Shown piece by piece: positions 55,435 to 64,000 of a DNA stretch of 64,000 bases (position 1 is the stretch's first letter; every line of letters begins with the position of its first letter). Location: the NCBI GenBank assembly GCA_028821405.1, contig JAPPGK010000050.1, forward strand, positions 34,793-98,792, read 5' to 3'. The notes beneath the pieces were generated by a model, which searched no databases, was not told the DNA's origin, and saw nothing but the letters and a program-made list of their open reading frames with translations. Position numbers and translations under genes: made by a program. Origin of the DNA: Gammaproteobacteria bacterium. Lineage in GTDB: Bacteria; Pseudomonadota; Gammaproteobacteria; Pseudomonadales; Azotimanducaceae.

Positions 55435-57184
55435 GAACCGTCTTGGCCGGCCGCGCATCGTCCGAACGATCCGCAGCCGGCCGGCCTATCTCGACGGACT
55501 TCGGTCGGATGACCGGTACCCGGCGCGGGGCATCCTCGGCATAGACCCGCGCTTTGAAAGGCTCGACGCCGATGCGACGAACGGTGTGCAGGAACACCTC
55601 TCCATCGAGGCGTTCGCCGGTGTAGACGTCGAGAATCCTCTCGATCACGTCTGGAACATCCGCGGCCTTGAAGGACGGGCCGAGAATCCGGCCGAGCGAC
55701 GCGTCGTCTGATTGGTTGCCGCCGATGGATACTTGATAGAACTCCTCGCCTCGCTTGTCCACCCCGAGAATGCCGATGTGGCCGACGTGGTGGTGGCCGC
55801 AGGCGTTCATGCACCCCGAGATGTTGAGGTCGATGGGACCCAAGTCGTGCTGGTAGTCGTAGGCGTCGAATCGTCGCTGAATGGCCTCGGCAATGGGAAT
55901 GGACTTGGCATTGGCCAGTGCGCAGAAGTCCCCGCCCGGGCAGCAAACGATGTCGGTCAACAGTCCGACATTGGCTTGACCTAGACACGCCGAGGAGGCA
56001 AGTTCGAAAAGGCGTCGCAGATCCCGTTGGCGCACATCCGGCAGCACGAGGTTCTGCTCGTGGGAGATCCGGACCTCGCCTGAACCGAAGCGTTCCGACC
56101 AGCACGCCACGGCGTCCATCTGTTCGTCGGTGACGTCGCCTGGCGGGACACCGGTGGCTTTCGTGGAGAGTGTCACGACGGCATAGCCGGACTGCTTGTG
56201 AGGTGCCACGTTGTGCCGCATCCAGGCATTGAACGCCGGATCGCGGAGTCGCTCGGCGGCTAGGTAGGCCGATTGATCCGCGATATCCTCGTATGCCGGC
56301 GGCGCGAAGTGGGCGCGGATGCGGGCGATTTCGGCTTTGGGCAGGGCAGCCGGGCTGTCGCGCAGTCGGTGCCACTCGGCGTCGACCCGTTCCCGGAACC
56401 TCTCCGGCGTCATGGCGCGAACGAGTATCTTGATCCGCGCCTTGTACTTGTTGTCGCGACGACCGTAGCGGTTGTAGACCCGCAGGATGGCCTCGAGATA
56501 GGTGAGCAGGTGCCTTTCGGCAAGGCCCTCGCGGATCGGTTGGCCGATCACCGGGGTCCGCCCGAGACCGCCGCCGACCAGGAAGTCGAAGCGTGGTCGA
56601 GCGTCATCGCCAAGTCGTATTCGAATCCCGATGTCGTGAACGTGGATGGCCGCCCGGTCGTTCGCGGCCCCGTTCAGCGCGATCTTGAACTTGCGCGGCA
56701 ACCAGTCGAACTCGGGATGGTAGGTCGACCATTGGCGGATGATCTCGCAGTAGGGGCGGGCGTCCACGATCTCGTCGGCGGCGACGCCCGCGAACTGGTC
56801 GGTGGTGACGTTGCGAATGCAACTCCCGCTGGTTTGGATGCAGTGCATCTGCACGTCGGCCAGGCGGGCGAGAATGTCCGGCACCGCTTCGAGTTGCGGC
56901 CAGTTGATCTGCATGTTCTGCCGCGTCGACAGGTGGCCGTAGCCCTTGTCGTAGTCCCGGGCGATCGCGGCCAACGCGCGAAGCTGAATGGCCGTCAAGG
57001 TTCCATACGGCACGGCAATGCGTAGCATCGGCGCCAACCGCTGGACGTACAAGCCGTTGCGAAGCCGGAGTTGCTGGAACTGGTCTTCGGCCAGCTCGCC
57101 AGCCAGGAATCGGTTGGTCTGATCGCGGTACTGCTCGACGCGTTCATCGACGAAACGTTGGTCGATGGCGTTGTAGGCGTACAT
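55424..57184 (-). CDS. cysI: Assimilatory sulfite reductase hemoprotein (nitrite/sulfite reductase family)
   Basis: A 586-residue siroheme enzyme. Ligands of the siroheme/[4Fe-4S] pair are C-x5-C in VCCPGGDFCALA and C-x3-C in SGCMNACGHHHVG near residues 410-460; the duplicated ferredoxin-like and sulfite-reductase repeats are present (YGHLSTRQNMQINW, SGEVRISHEQNLVLPDV). It reduces sulfite to sulfide for cysteine synthesis; nitrite is an alternative. Start at ATG 57184 (MYAYNAIDQR) fits the family. No CysJ or CysH is near, so the electron donor is likely ferredoxin. Confidence 0.93.
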   Translation of the reverse strand: MYAYNAIDQRFVDERVEQYRDQTNRFLAGELAEDQFQQLRLRNGLYVQRLAPMLRIAVPYGTLTAIQLRALAAIARDYDKGYGHLSTRQNMQINWPQLEAVPDILARLADVQMHCIQTSGSCIRNVTTDQFAGVAADEIVDARPYCEIIRQWSTYHPEFDWLPRKFKIALNGAANDRAAIHVHDIGIRIRLGDDARPRFDFLVGGGLGRTPVIGQPIREGLAERHLLTYLEAILRVYNRYGRRDNKYKARIKILVRAMTPERFRERVDAEWHRLRDSPAALPKAEIARIRAHFAPPAYEDIADQSAYLAAERLRDPAFNAWMRHNVAPHKQSGYAVVTLSTKATGVPPGDVTDEQMDAVACWSERFGSGEVRISHEQNLVLPDVRQRDLRRLFELASSACLGQANVGLLTDIVCCPGGDFCALANAKSIPIAEAIQRRFDAYDYQHDLGPIDLNISGCMNACGHHHVGHIGILGVDKRGEEFYQVSIGGNQSDDASLGRILGPSFKAADVPDVIERILDVYTGERLDGEVFLHTVRRIGVEPFKARVYAEDAPRRVPVIRPKSVEIGRPAADRSDDARPAKTVRAG

Positions 57185-57306
57185 GTTCCGTAGCGGTTGG
57201 CCGATGGGCTGAGCCGGACACGTTGCCAGAATTCGCTTGGCAGTAGAAACAACGAAACCGACTATCGTTAGAACCCGCCGGAGGGCGGGCCGCACCGCCG
57301 CCGTGG

Positions 57307-60300
57307 TCAGTCGCGTCGCGAGAATGACAGCCAGCGGGCGGCCTCGGCAGGTTCGACGCCTTTGCGGGCGGCGTAGTCGGCGAGTTGATCGTCGCCAACG
57401 CGGCCGACGCCGAAATACCTGGACTCCGGGTGGGAGAAGTACCAGCCTGCGACGGTCGATGCCGGCCACATGGCGAAGTTCTCGGTTAGCTTGGCACCGG
57501 TACGCTCGGTGGCTTCCAGGAGATCGAACAGGACGGCCTTCTCGGTGTGATCGGGGCAGGCGGGGTAGCCAGGCGCAGGACGTATTCCCCGGTAGTGCTC
57601 GGCGATGAGTTCTTCCGTGCCGAGCGTTTCGTCGGGCACGTAGCCCCAGTGGACCTTGCGGACTTGCTCATGCAGCGCCTCGGCGAAGGCCTCCACCAGG
57701 CGGTCGGCCAGCGCCTTGATCATGATGGATCGATAGTCGTCGTTCTCAAAGCGTCGCAGCACGTCTTCCATCTCGGCACCCACCGTAACGACGAACCCCC
57801 CCAGGTAGTCCGGTTGCGGATGCTCCGCCACGAAGTCCGCCAGGCACAGGTTCACCAGGGTGGTCGGGCTTTGCTGGCGCAGGTGGTGCAGGCGGGCCCG
57901 CGGCGTGTCCCGGCGCTCGTCGACCCAAAGGTCGACGTCATCGGTGCCGGCACGGTTCGCCGGCCAGAACCCGACGACGCCGCGCGCGGTCAGCAACTTG
58001 CCTTGAACGATCTCGTCGAGGGTGTTCCTCGCGTCCTCGTAGAGGTCGGTGGCGGACTCCCCGACGACGGGGTCTTCGAGGATCGCGGGGAACCGTCCGG
58101 CCAACTCCCAGGTTCGGAAGAACGGTGTCCAATCGATGTAGTCGGTTAGCTTGTCGATGGGATAGTCGGGGTACTGGCGCAGACCCAGGAAGGTCGGTAC
58201 CGGCGGACGATAGGTCTTCCATGCAAAGCCGTGGCCGCGTTGGCGGGCGTCGGCGTAGGCACGCAACGGTCGTTCCCGGCGTCCGGCATTGCGGTCGCGC
58301 ACCACTTGGTAGTCCTCGGCGGTGGCGGCGAGAAAAGGTGCGCGAAGATCATCGGACATCAGCGATTGGCAGACGCCCACGCTGCGTGACGCGTCGGTCA
58401 CGTACACCACGGGATGTTCGTACGCCGGATCGATCTTGACGGCCGTGTGCGCCTTGGACGTCGTGGCGCCGCCAATCAACAGGGGCAGCGTCATGCCGCG
58501 GCGCTGCATCTCGGTGGCAACGTGCACCATTTCGCCGAGCGAGGGGGTGATCAGGCCGGAAAGGCCCACCATGTCCGCGCCGATACGTTCCGCGGTGTCG
58601 AGGATGATCTCCGCGGGCACCATCACACCGAGATCGTGCACCTCGAAGTTGTTGCATTGCAGGACGACGCCGACGATGTTCTTGCCGATGTCGTGCACAT
58701 CGCCCTTGACCGTGGCCATCACGATTTTGCCGCGCGTATCCGATTCGACGGCGCCATCGGCCACGGCGGCCGCCTTCTCGGCCTCGATGAAAGGAACCAG
58801 GTGCGCGACTGCGCGCTTCATGACCCGTGCACTTTTCACCACCTGGGGCAGGAACATCTTGCCGGCGCCGAAAAGGTCGCCCACGGTGTTCATGCCGTCC
58901 ATCAGGGGTCCTTCGATGACCTCGATGGGGCGGGCGGCCTGCAAGCGGGCTTCCTCGGTGTCTTCCACGATATGGCGGTCGATGCCATTGACCAGGGCAT
59001 GGCCGAGACGAACGTCCACCGGTGCCTCCCGCCATGCGATGTCCTCCCGCTGCGTCGCGCGTGCCGCGCCGCTGTAGCGTTCGGCCACCTCGAGCAACCG
59101 CTCGGTGGCATCGTGGCGCCGGTTCAGCACCGCGTCCTCGACGGCTTCCCGGAGGTCCGGCGGAATGTCTTCGTAGATCGCGAGCTGTCCGGGGTTCACG
59201 ATCCCCATGGTCAATCCGGCGTCGATGGCGTGGTAGAGGAACACTGCGTGGATGGCCTCGCGCACCCGATCATTGCCCCGGAACGAAAACGAAACGTTGC
59301 TGACGCCGCCGGAGGTGTGGGCGAGGGGCAGGCTATCGGTCTGCCATCGCACGGCGTCGATGAAGTCCCGGCCGTAGTTGCGGTGTTCCTCGATGCCGGT
59401 GGCGATGGCGAAGATGTTCGGATCGAAGATGATGTCTCCCGGTGGGAAGCCCGCTTCGTCCACAAGCAGCCGGTAGCAGCGCGTCATGATCTGCTGGCGG
59501 CGTTCGAGGGTGTCGGCTTGGCCATCTTCGTCGAATGCCATCACGATGGCTGCGGCGCCGTAGCGGCGACAGGCTCGAGCCTGCTCGAGAAACGGGCCTT
59601 CGCCCTCCTTCAGGCTGATGGAGTTGACCACCGACTTCCCCTGAACGCAGCGCAACCCCGACTCGATCACGCGCCAATCGCTCGAGTCGATCATCACCGG
59701 CACCTTGGCGATGTCGGGTTCCGTCATGGCCAGATCGAGGAACCGTTGCATCGTGGCGGGGCCGTCCGTCATCCCCTCGTCCATGTTCACATCGATGATC
59801 TGGGCGCCGTTCTCGACCTGCTGACGTGCGATGTCCAGAGCGGCGGGATAGTCGCCGGCCTTGATGAGCCGCCGGAACCGGGCGGACCCGGTCATGTTGG
59901 TGCGCTCGCCGACGTTGACGAACAGGGAGTCGTCGTCGACCACGAGCGGTTCGAGCCCGGACAGCGCGAGCGCATGCCGGCGAGGGGGCAACGGGCGCGG
60001 TTGCTTGTCCCGGGCGCACTCGCTCAACGCACGGATATGGTCGGGGGTCGTGCCACAGCAACCGCCCACGACGTTGACGATGCCCCGGGCCATGAGGTCG
60101 CCCACGGTCTTGCCCATTTGTGCCGGGGTTTCGTTGTACTCGCCGAATTCGTCGGGCAGGCCGGCGTTGGGATGAATGCTCACGTAGGTGGTCGCGACCT
60201 GCGCGAGCGCTTCGATATGAGGGCGCAGCGCCTCCGACCCGAGGGCGCAATTCAAGCCGACGATCAGGGGTTCAGCGTGCTGTATCGAGTACCAGAATGC

Positions 60301-60990
60301 TTCTGGCGTCTGCCCCGATAACGTCCGGCCGCTGGCGTCGGTGATGGTGCCGGAAACCATGATGGGCAAGCGCCGGCCAGCGTCCGCGTAGACCTGGTCC
60401 AAGGCGTAGAGCGCGGCTTTGGCGTTCAAGGTGTCGAACACCGTCTCGATCATGATGAGGTCGGCGCCCCCGGCAAGAAGCCCCCGTGCCGCTTCGGCAT
60501 AGGCATCGACGAGTTCGTCGAAGCGAACGTTGCGTGCGCCCGGGTCGTTGACGTCCGGCGAGATGCTGGCGGAACGGTTCGTGGGGCCAATCACGCCCGC
60601 TACCCACCGTGGCCGGTCGGGACGCGCGAAGTCGTCGGCGGATCGGCGCGCAATGCGCGCGGCGGCGAGGTTCATCTCGTAGACGAAGTCCGTAAGCCCG
60701 TAGTCGGACTGGGCGATCCGGGTGGCGCTGAAGGTGTTCGTCTCGATGATGTCGGCACCGGCTTCCAGGTACGCCCGGTGGGTCGCTGCCACAATGTCGG
60801 GTCGCGTGAGTGTGAGCACGTCCCCGTTGCCCTTCAGCGGCAGGTTGTGACCTCGGAAGCGTTCCCCACGGTAGTCCTGCTCGACCAGGCCGTAGCCTTG
60901 CTGAATGGTCCCCGTTGCGCCGTCGAGGATCAGCAGGCGTTCGGCCAAGGCCTGGGCAAGCGTGTGATGTGTGTCGTGGGCGTCGGGCAT
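57307..60990 (-). CDS. metH: Cobalamin-dependent methionine synthase
   Basis: A 1227-residue four-module enzyme. Homocysteine domain with zinc Cys in GLNCALGSE and [13 protein letters not shown]; methyltetrahydrofolate domain ([24 protein letters not shown]); B12 domain with the cap and the cobalt-ligand His in [16 protein letters not shown] (about 765); and a C-terminal reactivation domain with [13 protein letters not shown] and [24 protein letters not shown]. All domains are intact, so the organism needs cobalamin here. Upstream no riboswitch is recognised. Confidence 0.97.
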   Translation of the reverse strand: MPDAHDTHHTLAQALAERLLILDGATGTIQQGYGLVEQDYRGERFRGHNLPLKGNGDVLTLTRPDIVAATHRAYLEAGADIIETNTFSATRIAQSDYGLTDFVYEMNLAAARIARRSADDFARPDRPRWVAGVIGPTNRSASISPDVNDPGARNVRFDELVDAYAEAARGLLAGGADLIMIETVFDTLNAKAALYALDQVYADAGRRLPIMVSGTITDASGRTLSGQTPEAFWYSIQHAEPLIVGLNCALGSEALRPHIEALAQVATTYVSIHPNAGLPDEFGEYNETPAQMGKTVGDLMARGIVNVVGGCCGTTPDHIRALSECARDKQPRPLPPRRHALALSGLEPLVVDDDSLFVNVGERTNMTGSARFRRLIKAGDYPAALDIARQQVENGAQIIDVNMDEGMTDGPATMQRFLDLAMTEPDIAKVPVMIDSSDWRVIESGLRCVQGKSVVNSISLKEGEGPFLEQARACRRYGAAAIVMAFDEDGQADTLERRQQIMTRCYRLLVDEAGFPPGDIIFDPNIFAIATGIEEHRNYGRDFIDAVRWQTDSLPLAHTSGGVSNVSFSFRGNDRVREAIHAVFLYHAIDAGLTMGIVNPGQLAIYEDIPPDLREAVEDAVLNRRHDATERLLEVAERYSGAARATQREDIAWREAPVDVRLGHALVNGIDRHIVEDTEEARLQAARPIEVIEGPLMDGMNTVGDLFGAGKMFLPQVVKSARVMKRAVAHLVPFIEAEKAAAVADGAVESDTRGKIVMATVKGDVHDIGKNIVGVVLQCNNFEVHDLGVMVPAEIILDTAERIGADMVGLSGLITPSLGEMVHVATEMQRRGMTLPLLIGGATTSKAHTAVKIDPAYEHPVVYVTDASRSVGVCQSLMSDDLRAPFLAATAEDYQVVRDRNAGRRERPLRAYADARQRGHGFAWKTYRPPVPTFLGLRQYPDYPIDKLTDYIDWTPFFRTWELAGRFPAILEDPVVGESATDLYEDARNTLDEIVQGKLLTARGVVGFWPANRAGTDDVDLWVDERRDTPRARLHHLRQQSPTTLVNLCLADFVAEHPQPDYLGGFVVTVGAEMEDVLRRFENDDYRSIMIKALADRLVEAFAEALHEQVRKVHWGYVPDETLGTEELIAEHYRGIRPAPGYPACPDHTEKAVLFDLLEATERTGAKLTENFAMWPASTVAGWYFSHPESRYFGVGRVGDDQLADYAARKGVEPAEAARWLSFSRRD

Positions 60991-61183
60991 GGCAACTCCA
61001 AGAGCGCAATGCTACGTGAGGGCACATCGTTCGGCTTGAAGGTGACGGGAATTCCCGGTGAAACGACTTCATGCCCTCCAATCGCGAGATGGGACAACGG
61101 CACCCGGTGCTAAGATGGCACCGCCGTGAGAACTGGACCACCCGGTGCATCGGGAAAGGGTCCTTGGACGGAAGGGTCGGACG

Positions 61184-61960
61184 ATGGATCGGGTTGCTGT
61201 CTTCGTGGACGCCGGCTACCTGTACGCGGAGGGGTCCCGGGCCTTGGCGGGGAGACCGTTGACGCGATCCGCCGTTGTTCTCGACCCCCCGTCCGCCGTG
61301 TCGGTGCTCACGCACTTCGCACGAGAGCAGTCGGGATTGCCGTTGCTGCGGATCTACTGGTACGACGGTACGGCGCATCGGCCGACCCGCGCCCAAGTCG
61401 CCCTGTCGGAAGAGGCCGGTGTCAAGCTGCGGCTAGGGCGCCTCGACGGCGGAGGTCGTCAGAAGGGGGTCGATGCGCTGATGGCCAGCGACCTGGTCGG
61501 CCTGGCGCGGAACCGGGCGATGACCGACTGTGTTCTGCTCACCGGCGACGACGAATTGCGCGTGGCCGTCGCCGAGATTCAACAGCTGGGCGTGCGGGTG
61601 CACCTGCTTGCCATCGCGCCGGCGGCTCGGTCCCAGTCTCGATTGCTTCGACAGGAAGCCGACTCGGTCCATGAATGGAGTGCCAAGGACCTCGCCTTCA
61701 TGAGTTGCCGAAGTCCCGACTCGAGTGGACGGGGCGAACCGGGCCTGCGGCGGAGCGAAACGCCGGGGATGTCCCTGCGACCCGACGGGTTGCCCGGCGG
61801 ATGCGTGGGTGGACGAACGGCGGGCGCGCGGGAGGTCACTCGCCAAGCGCTCCGACGGATGCTGATCCGGGAGTTTGCGGCACGGACCGGTCGCCGTCCT
61901 CGGCGCTTGGCCCACGCGGGAGAATGCGAGCGTTTGCACTGGGAGCGGGGAGGGGTCTAG
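61184..61960 (+). CDS. NYN/PIN-like domain protein
   Basis: A 258-residue protein. The first 170 residues are a NYN (LabA/DUF88-type) nuclease-like domain with acidic site residues in [29 protein letters not shown] and [14 protein letters not shown]. The C-terminal part is Arg/Gly-rich and probably disordered, with [18 protein letters not shown] near the end. RNA cleavage is inferred from the fold. Start ATG 61184 has GGAAGG upstream. It ends inside the nfuA promoter. Confidence 0.82.
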   Translation: MDRVAVFVDAGYLYAEGSRALAGRPLTRSAVVLDPPSAVSVLTHFAREQSGLPLLRIYWYDGTAHRPTRAQVALSEEAGVKLRLGRLDGGGRQKGVDALMASDLVGLARNRAMTDCVLLTGDDELRVAVAEIQQLGVRVHLLAIAPAARSQSRLLRQEADSVHEWSAKDLAFMSCRSPDSSGRGEPGLRRSETPGMSLRPDGLPGGCVGGRTAGAREVTRQALRRMLIREFAARTGRRPRRLAHAGECERLHWERGGV

Positions 61961-61963
61961 AAT
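61934..61963 (+). promoter_or_regulatory. Sigma-70 promoter of nfuA
   Basis: TTGCAC (61934-61939) and TAGAAT (61958-61963) are separated by 18 bases, both close to consensus, 30 bp upstream of the nfuA ATG. The -35 box lies inside the end of the preceding gene. Confidence 0.65.
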
Positions 61964-61985
61964 ACCCGAGTGTTTTAGTCGGGAT
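61962..61985. promoter_or_regulatory. Candidate IscR type 1 operator at nfuA
   Basis: ATACCCGAGT-GTTTT-AGTCGGGAT is an imperfect palindrome (arms CCCGAGT and AGTCGGG) matching the IscR type 1 form ACCCGACT-N4/5-AGTCGGGT. It begins in the -10 box and covers the transcription start, where [2Fe-2S]-IscR would repress under iron-sulfur sufficiency. Confidence 0.6.
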
Positions 61986-61992
61986 TGACGAA

Positions 61993-62571
61993 ATGGTCGA
62001 CATCTCGCAGGCAGCCCAAGCGTACCTTCGGGATCTGCTCGCCAAGCAGGATCCGGGTTGCGGGATTCGCATCTTCGTAGCCCAACCGGGGACGCCCAAT
62101 GCGGAGACCTGCATCGCGTACTGCCGAGACGGCGAGCAGCAGGACGACGATTCGCCCGTCGAATACGACGGGTTTACCGCTTGGTTCGAGGCGCGCAGCG
62201 AGCCATACCTGGTGGACGCAGTGGTGGACTTCCAGGAGGATCGCCTAGGAGGCCAACTGACCATCAAGGCACCCAATGCCCGGGTGCCCAGTGTCGACGA
62301 GCACTCACCGCTCACGGATCGAATCAACTACGTCCTCTACAACGAGATCAACCCGGGATTGGCGGCCCATGGCGGTCAGGTGAGCCTCGTGGAGGTGGTG
62401 GACGAGACTGCGGCGGTGCTTCAGTTCGGCGGTGGATGCCAAGGCTGCGCGGCGGTGGACATCACGCTCAAGCAGAGCGTGGAACGCGCGCTGTTGGACC
62501 AGATTCCGGAACTGACCGAAATCCGCGACGTCACCGACCACTCCATGACGGAGAACGCCTACTACCGGTAG
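61993..62571 (+). CDS. nfuA: Fe-S biogenesis protein NfuA
   Basis: A 192-residue protein: an N-terminal degenerate A-type domain and a C-terminal Nfu domain whose CxxC ([18 protein letters not shown]) holds the transferable [4Fe-4S] cluster. Length equals E. coli NfuA (191). It supplies clusters to apoproteins, especially under stress. A promoter and an IscR-type operator lie directly upstream. Confidence 0.95.
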   Translation: MVDISQAAQAYLRDLLAKQDPGCGIRIFVAQPGTPNAETCIAYCRDGEQQDDDSPVEYDGFTAWFEARSEPYLVDAVVDFQEDRLGGQLTIKAPNARVPSVDEHSPLTDRINYVLYNEINPGLAAHGGQVSLVEVVDETAAVLQFGGGCQGCAAVDITLKQSVERALLDQIPELTEIRDVTDHSMTENAYYR

Positions 62572-62636
62572 GGGCGAGCCTCGGCGTCGGTAAGGCCTCG
62601 CGACGCGCGGGGATGCGACGGCGCGGCATTGGGGTG

Positions 62637-63713
62637 CTACGAGGCCTTCGCCGGCACCACGCGGTCGATGAGCGGATCGTGCACACTCACCGCAAGCTTT
62701 CGCAGGATGGCCTCGGTATCTTCCCAACCCACGCAAGCGTCCGTGATTGATACCCCGTAGGCGAGGTTCCGACCCATGGGTTGGTTGCCAGCCTCGATGT
62801 TGCTTTCCATCATGATGCCGATGATGGAACGGTTGCCGGCAACGACCTGTCGGGCGATGGCGTCGACGACCACCCCCTGTCGCTCGTGGTTCCGATCCGA
62901 GTTGGCGTGCGAGCAGTCGACCATGATGTTGACCGGCAGGTTTGCGGTGAGCAATTTGGTTTCGCAGTGCTCGATGGCGCGGGCATCGTAGTTGGGGCCG
63001 CCCGCGCCGCCGCGCAGCACGATATGGGCGCTCGGGTTGCCCCGGGTTTCGATCAACGCGACGCGTCCGTGGGGGTCGATGCCGAGGAAGCGATGCGGAT
63101 TGGAGACGGCCTTGAGCGCATTGAGCGCCCCGCCGAGGGAGCCGTCGGTGGCATTCTTGAGACCGACCACCGAGGATAGCCCCGAGGCCATTTCCCGGTG
63201 CGGTTGGGATTCGGCGGTACGCGCGCCGATGGCGGACCAGGTGATGAGATCCTGCAGGTATTGAGGCGTCATCGGGTCGAGCGCCTCGGTTGCGATCGGC
63301 AGCCCCTGGCCTGCGATGTCGAGCAGAAGTCTGCGCGCGAGGCAGATGCCTTCCTCGACGTGGTAGGTATCGTCGAGATAGGGGTCGTTGATCAGGCCCT
63401 TCCAGCCCAAGGTCGTGCGCGGCTTCTCGAAGTAGGCGCGCATGACGATGCAGAGCGTGGCCTTCGTCTCCTCGGACAGCCGCGAGAGTCTCTCGGCGTA
63501 GTCGAGGGCGGCGCGCGGGTCGTGGATGGAGCAAGGCCCCACAACCACCAGCAGGCGGTGGTCGCGGCGCTCCAGGATGGCCTTGACCTGTCGTCGGGCA
63601 TCGACGACGCGGCGCAGCAATTCGTCGCTCGCCGGGTACCGGCTTTTGACCTCGACGGGCGAAGGCAGCGTTCGCTGCGCCGCGACCCTCAGGTCCTCTG
63701 TTTCAATCGTCAC
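62637..63713 (-). CDS. aroG: 3-deoxy-7-phosphoheptulonate (DAHP) synthase, type I
   Basis: A 358-residue first enzyme of the shikimate pathway, joining phosphoenolpyruvate and erythrose 4-phosphate. VVGPCSIHDPRAALDYA (metal-binding Cys), MRAYFEKPRTTLGWKGLINDP, GARTAESQPHREMASGLS and VDCSHANSDRNH identify the AroF/G/H class. Start is GTG at 63713, with GAGGGG seven bases upstream. An intrinsic terminator ends eleven bases before this start and a leader peptide rich in Trp, Tyr and Phe lies further upstream, so expression is probably controlled by attenuation. Confidence 0.96.
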   Translation of the reverse strand: MTIETEDLRVAAQRTLPSPVEVKSRYPASDELLRRVVDARRQVKAILERRDHRLLVVVGPCSIHDPRAALDYAERLSRLSEETKATLCIVMRAYFEKPRTTLGWKGLINDPYLDDTYHVEEGICLARRLLLDIAGQGLPIATEALDPMTPQYLQDLITWSAIGARTAESQPHREMASGLSSVVGLKNATDGSLGGALNALKAVSNPHRFLGIDPHGRVALIETRGNPSAHIVLRGGAGGPNYDARAIEHCETKLLTANLPVNIMVDCSHANSDRNHERQGVVVDAIARQVVAGNRSIIGIMMESNIEAGNQPMGRNLAYGVSITDACVGWEDTEAILRKLAVSVHDPLIDRVVPAKAS

Positions 63714-63723
63714 TGTCGTCCCC

Positions 63724-63759
63724 TCAAACAAAAACCCCGATGGTTGCCCATCGGGGTTT
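63724..63759 (-). terminator. Intrinsic terminator in the aroG leader (attenuator)
   Basis: AAACCCCGATGG-GCAA-CCATCGGGGTTT is a perfect 12-bp stem with a four-base loop, followed on the minus strand by TTTTTGTTTG. It sits between the leader peptide (ending 63801) and the aroG ribosome-binding site, so read-through of it decides aroG transcription. Confidence 0.88.
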
Positions 63760-63777
63760 GTGCGAAGGGCGACCAAG

Positions 63778-63801
63778 GGCGCCCTCGATGTCGAGCGCGC
63801 C
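63778..63801 (-). promoter_or_regulatory. Hairpin at the end of the aroG leader peptide
   Basis: GGCGC-G-CTCGA and TCGAG-G-GCGCC pair with one mismatch, starting at the leader stop codon. A ribosome stalled at the aromatic codons or finishing at the stop would cover different parts of it, as expected for the pause or anti-antiterminator stem of an attenuator. Confidence 0.5.
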
Positions 63802-63893
63802 TACCGATAGAAAAACCAATACCAGGCCGCAGCAAGTGCGACCCCGGCTTCTTCCGACCCCTTCGGGTACGTTTCGGTAGGCGTGCGGTTCAT
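63801..63893 (-). CDS. aroG leader peptide with WYWFFY run
   Basis: A 30-codon frame from ATG 63893 to TAG 63801. The last ten residues are AAAWYWFFYR: two Trp, two Tyr and two Phe codons in a row (TGG TAT TGG TTT TTC TAT) just before the stop, 41 bases upstream of the terminator hairpin. Random sequence of this GC content very rarely gives such a run. By analogy with pheL and trpL, a ribosome starved of charged aromatic tRNAs would stall here and prevent terminator folding. The ribosome-binding site is weak, with only CCGAGAA at some distance. Confidence 0.75.
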   Translation of the reverse strand: MNRTPTETYPKGSEEAGVALAAAWYWFFYR

Positions 63894-63903
63894 TTGGCGG
63901 CGG

Positions 63904-63932
63904 ATTCTCGGGGGCTGCCTTGCCGATGTCAA
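63904..63932 (-). promoter_or_regulatory. Candidate promoter of the aroG leader
   Basis: TTGACA (63932-63927 on the minus strand) and GAGAAT (63909-63904) are 17 bases apart. The -35 is perfect, the -10 partial. A second TTGACA at 63953-63948 could give an alternative promoter with a longer leader, which is more likely if the peptide needs an untranslated region. Confidence 0.4.
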
Positions 63933-63955
63933 GCATGGTGTTCGCCGTGTCAAAG

Positions 63956-64000
63956 CAATTCAGAGATGTCCCCTTCTCTCCAATTCAGAGATGTCCCCTT
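63956..64000. repeat. Two copies of a 20-bp direct repeat at window end
   Basis: CAATTCAGAGATGTCCCCTT occurs at 63956-63975 and 63981-64000, separated by five bases. Composition is AT-richer than the surroundings. Repeated short units of this kind are often found at insertion-sequence ends, but the partner lies outside the window. Confidence 0.7.

Noticed and set aside
58414..60321. A 635-codon open frame antisense to metH
   Set aside because: The minus-strand MetH reading is unambiguous; the antisense product resembles no family.
61020..61140. A GGGAATTCCCGGTGAAAC stretch recalling part of a cobalamin riboswitch next to metH
   Set aside because: It lies on the strand opposite to metH, the GCCACTG box and the rest of the core are absent, and the downstream plus-strand gene is an NYN protein.
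63724..63936. A 70-codon frame (starting MLDIGKAAPE) overlapping the aroG leader
   Set aside because: It runs through the terminator hairpin and its U-tract in another frame; the WYWFFYR leader explains the region better.

Overview
The window is high-GC, densely packed chromosomal DNA from a gammaproteobacterium. The best evidence is a long housekeeping block (about 21.7-42.2 kb) in the Pseudomonas-type order: exbB-exbD-msbA/lpxK-kdsB, then murB, rne, rluC, maf, yceD-rpmF-plsX-fabD-fabG-acpP-fabF-mltG-tmk-holB. The species cannot be named from the sequence. Starts at GTG and TTG are frequent, and three genes (exbB, plsX and a small secreted protein) have no ATG, GTG or TTG where homology or signal-peptide structure puts the start. 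Short palindromic intergenic repeats (GGGCGACC-GCAAG-GGTCGCC type) are scattered behind several genes.

Region by region. 0-5 kb: an unrecognised protein running off the edge, a PhyH-type dioxygenase, a CmcJ-like oxidoreductase and a TonB-dependent receptor, all on the minus strand. 5.1-10.6 kb: a formate/nitrite-type channel plus a SCO copper chaperone, divergent from a CuA subunit, a heme-copper subunit I, a second SCO and a membrane protein. The latter set matches the norSY-senC-orf1 (sNOR) nitric oxide reductase cluster of ammonia oxidisers. Subunit I lacks the cross-linked Tyr of oxygen reductases and is cut by an in-frame TAG. 10.6-21.5 kb: GH26-like hydrolase, YeiH transporter, tRNA-Ser(UGA), three nucleotide-sugar enzymes, a PiT-like permease, a PfkB kinase, a HAD phosphatase and an amidase.

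21.7-42.2 kb: envelope and fatty-acid block. MsbA and LpxK are one polypeptide, so lipid A flippase and lipid A 4'-kinase are fused. An SDR and an AlkB-like gene sit between kdsB and murB. The fab operon makes acyl-ACP precursors next to RNase E, RluC, Maf, thymidylate kinase and the delta' clamp-loader subunit. 42.3-50.7 kb: an inverted PilZ gene, a prolidase, and a three-subunit molybdenum hydroxylase flanked by two Uma2/DUF820 genes whose C-terminal coiled coils are built from 21-bp tandem repeats; a decayed fragment of a third copy lies between.

50.9-64 kb: SohB protease, AcuI-type reductase, VanY-like lipoprotein, CPA2 antiporter, sulfite reductase with its DUF934 partner, cobalamin-dependent MetH, an NYN-domain protein, NfuA with an overlapping IscR-type operator, and DAHP synthase. 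The DAHP synthase gene is preceded by a 30-codon leader peptide ending in WYWFFYR and by a strong intrinsic terminator just before its ribosome-binding site: a complete candidate attenuator sensing aromatic aminoacyl-tRNAs. The window ends in two copies of a 20-bp repeat that may belong to a mobile element outside it.
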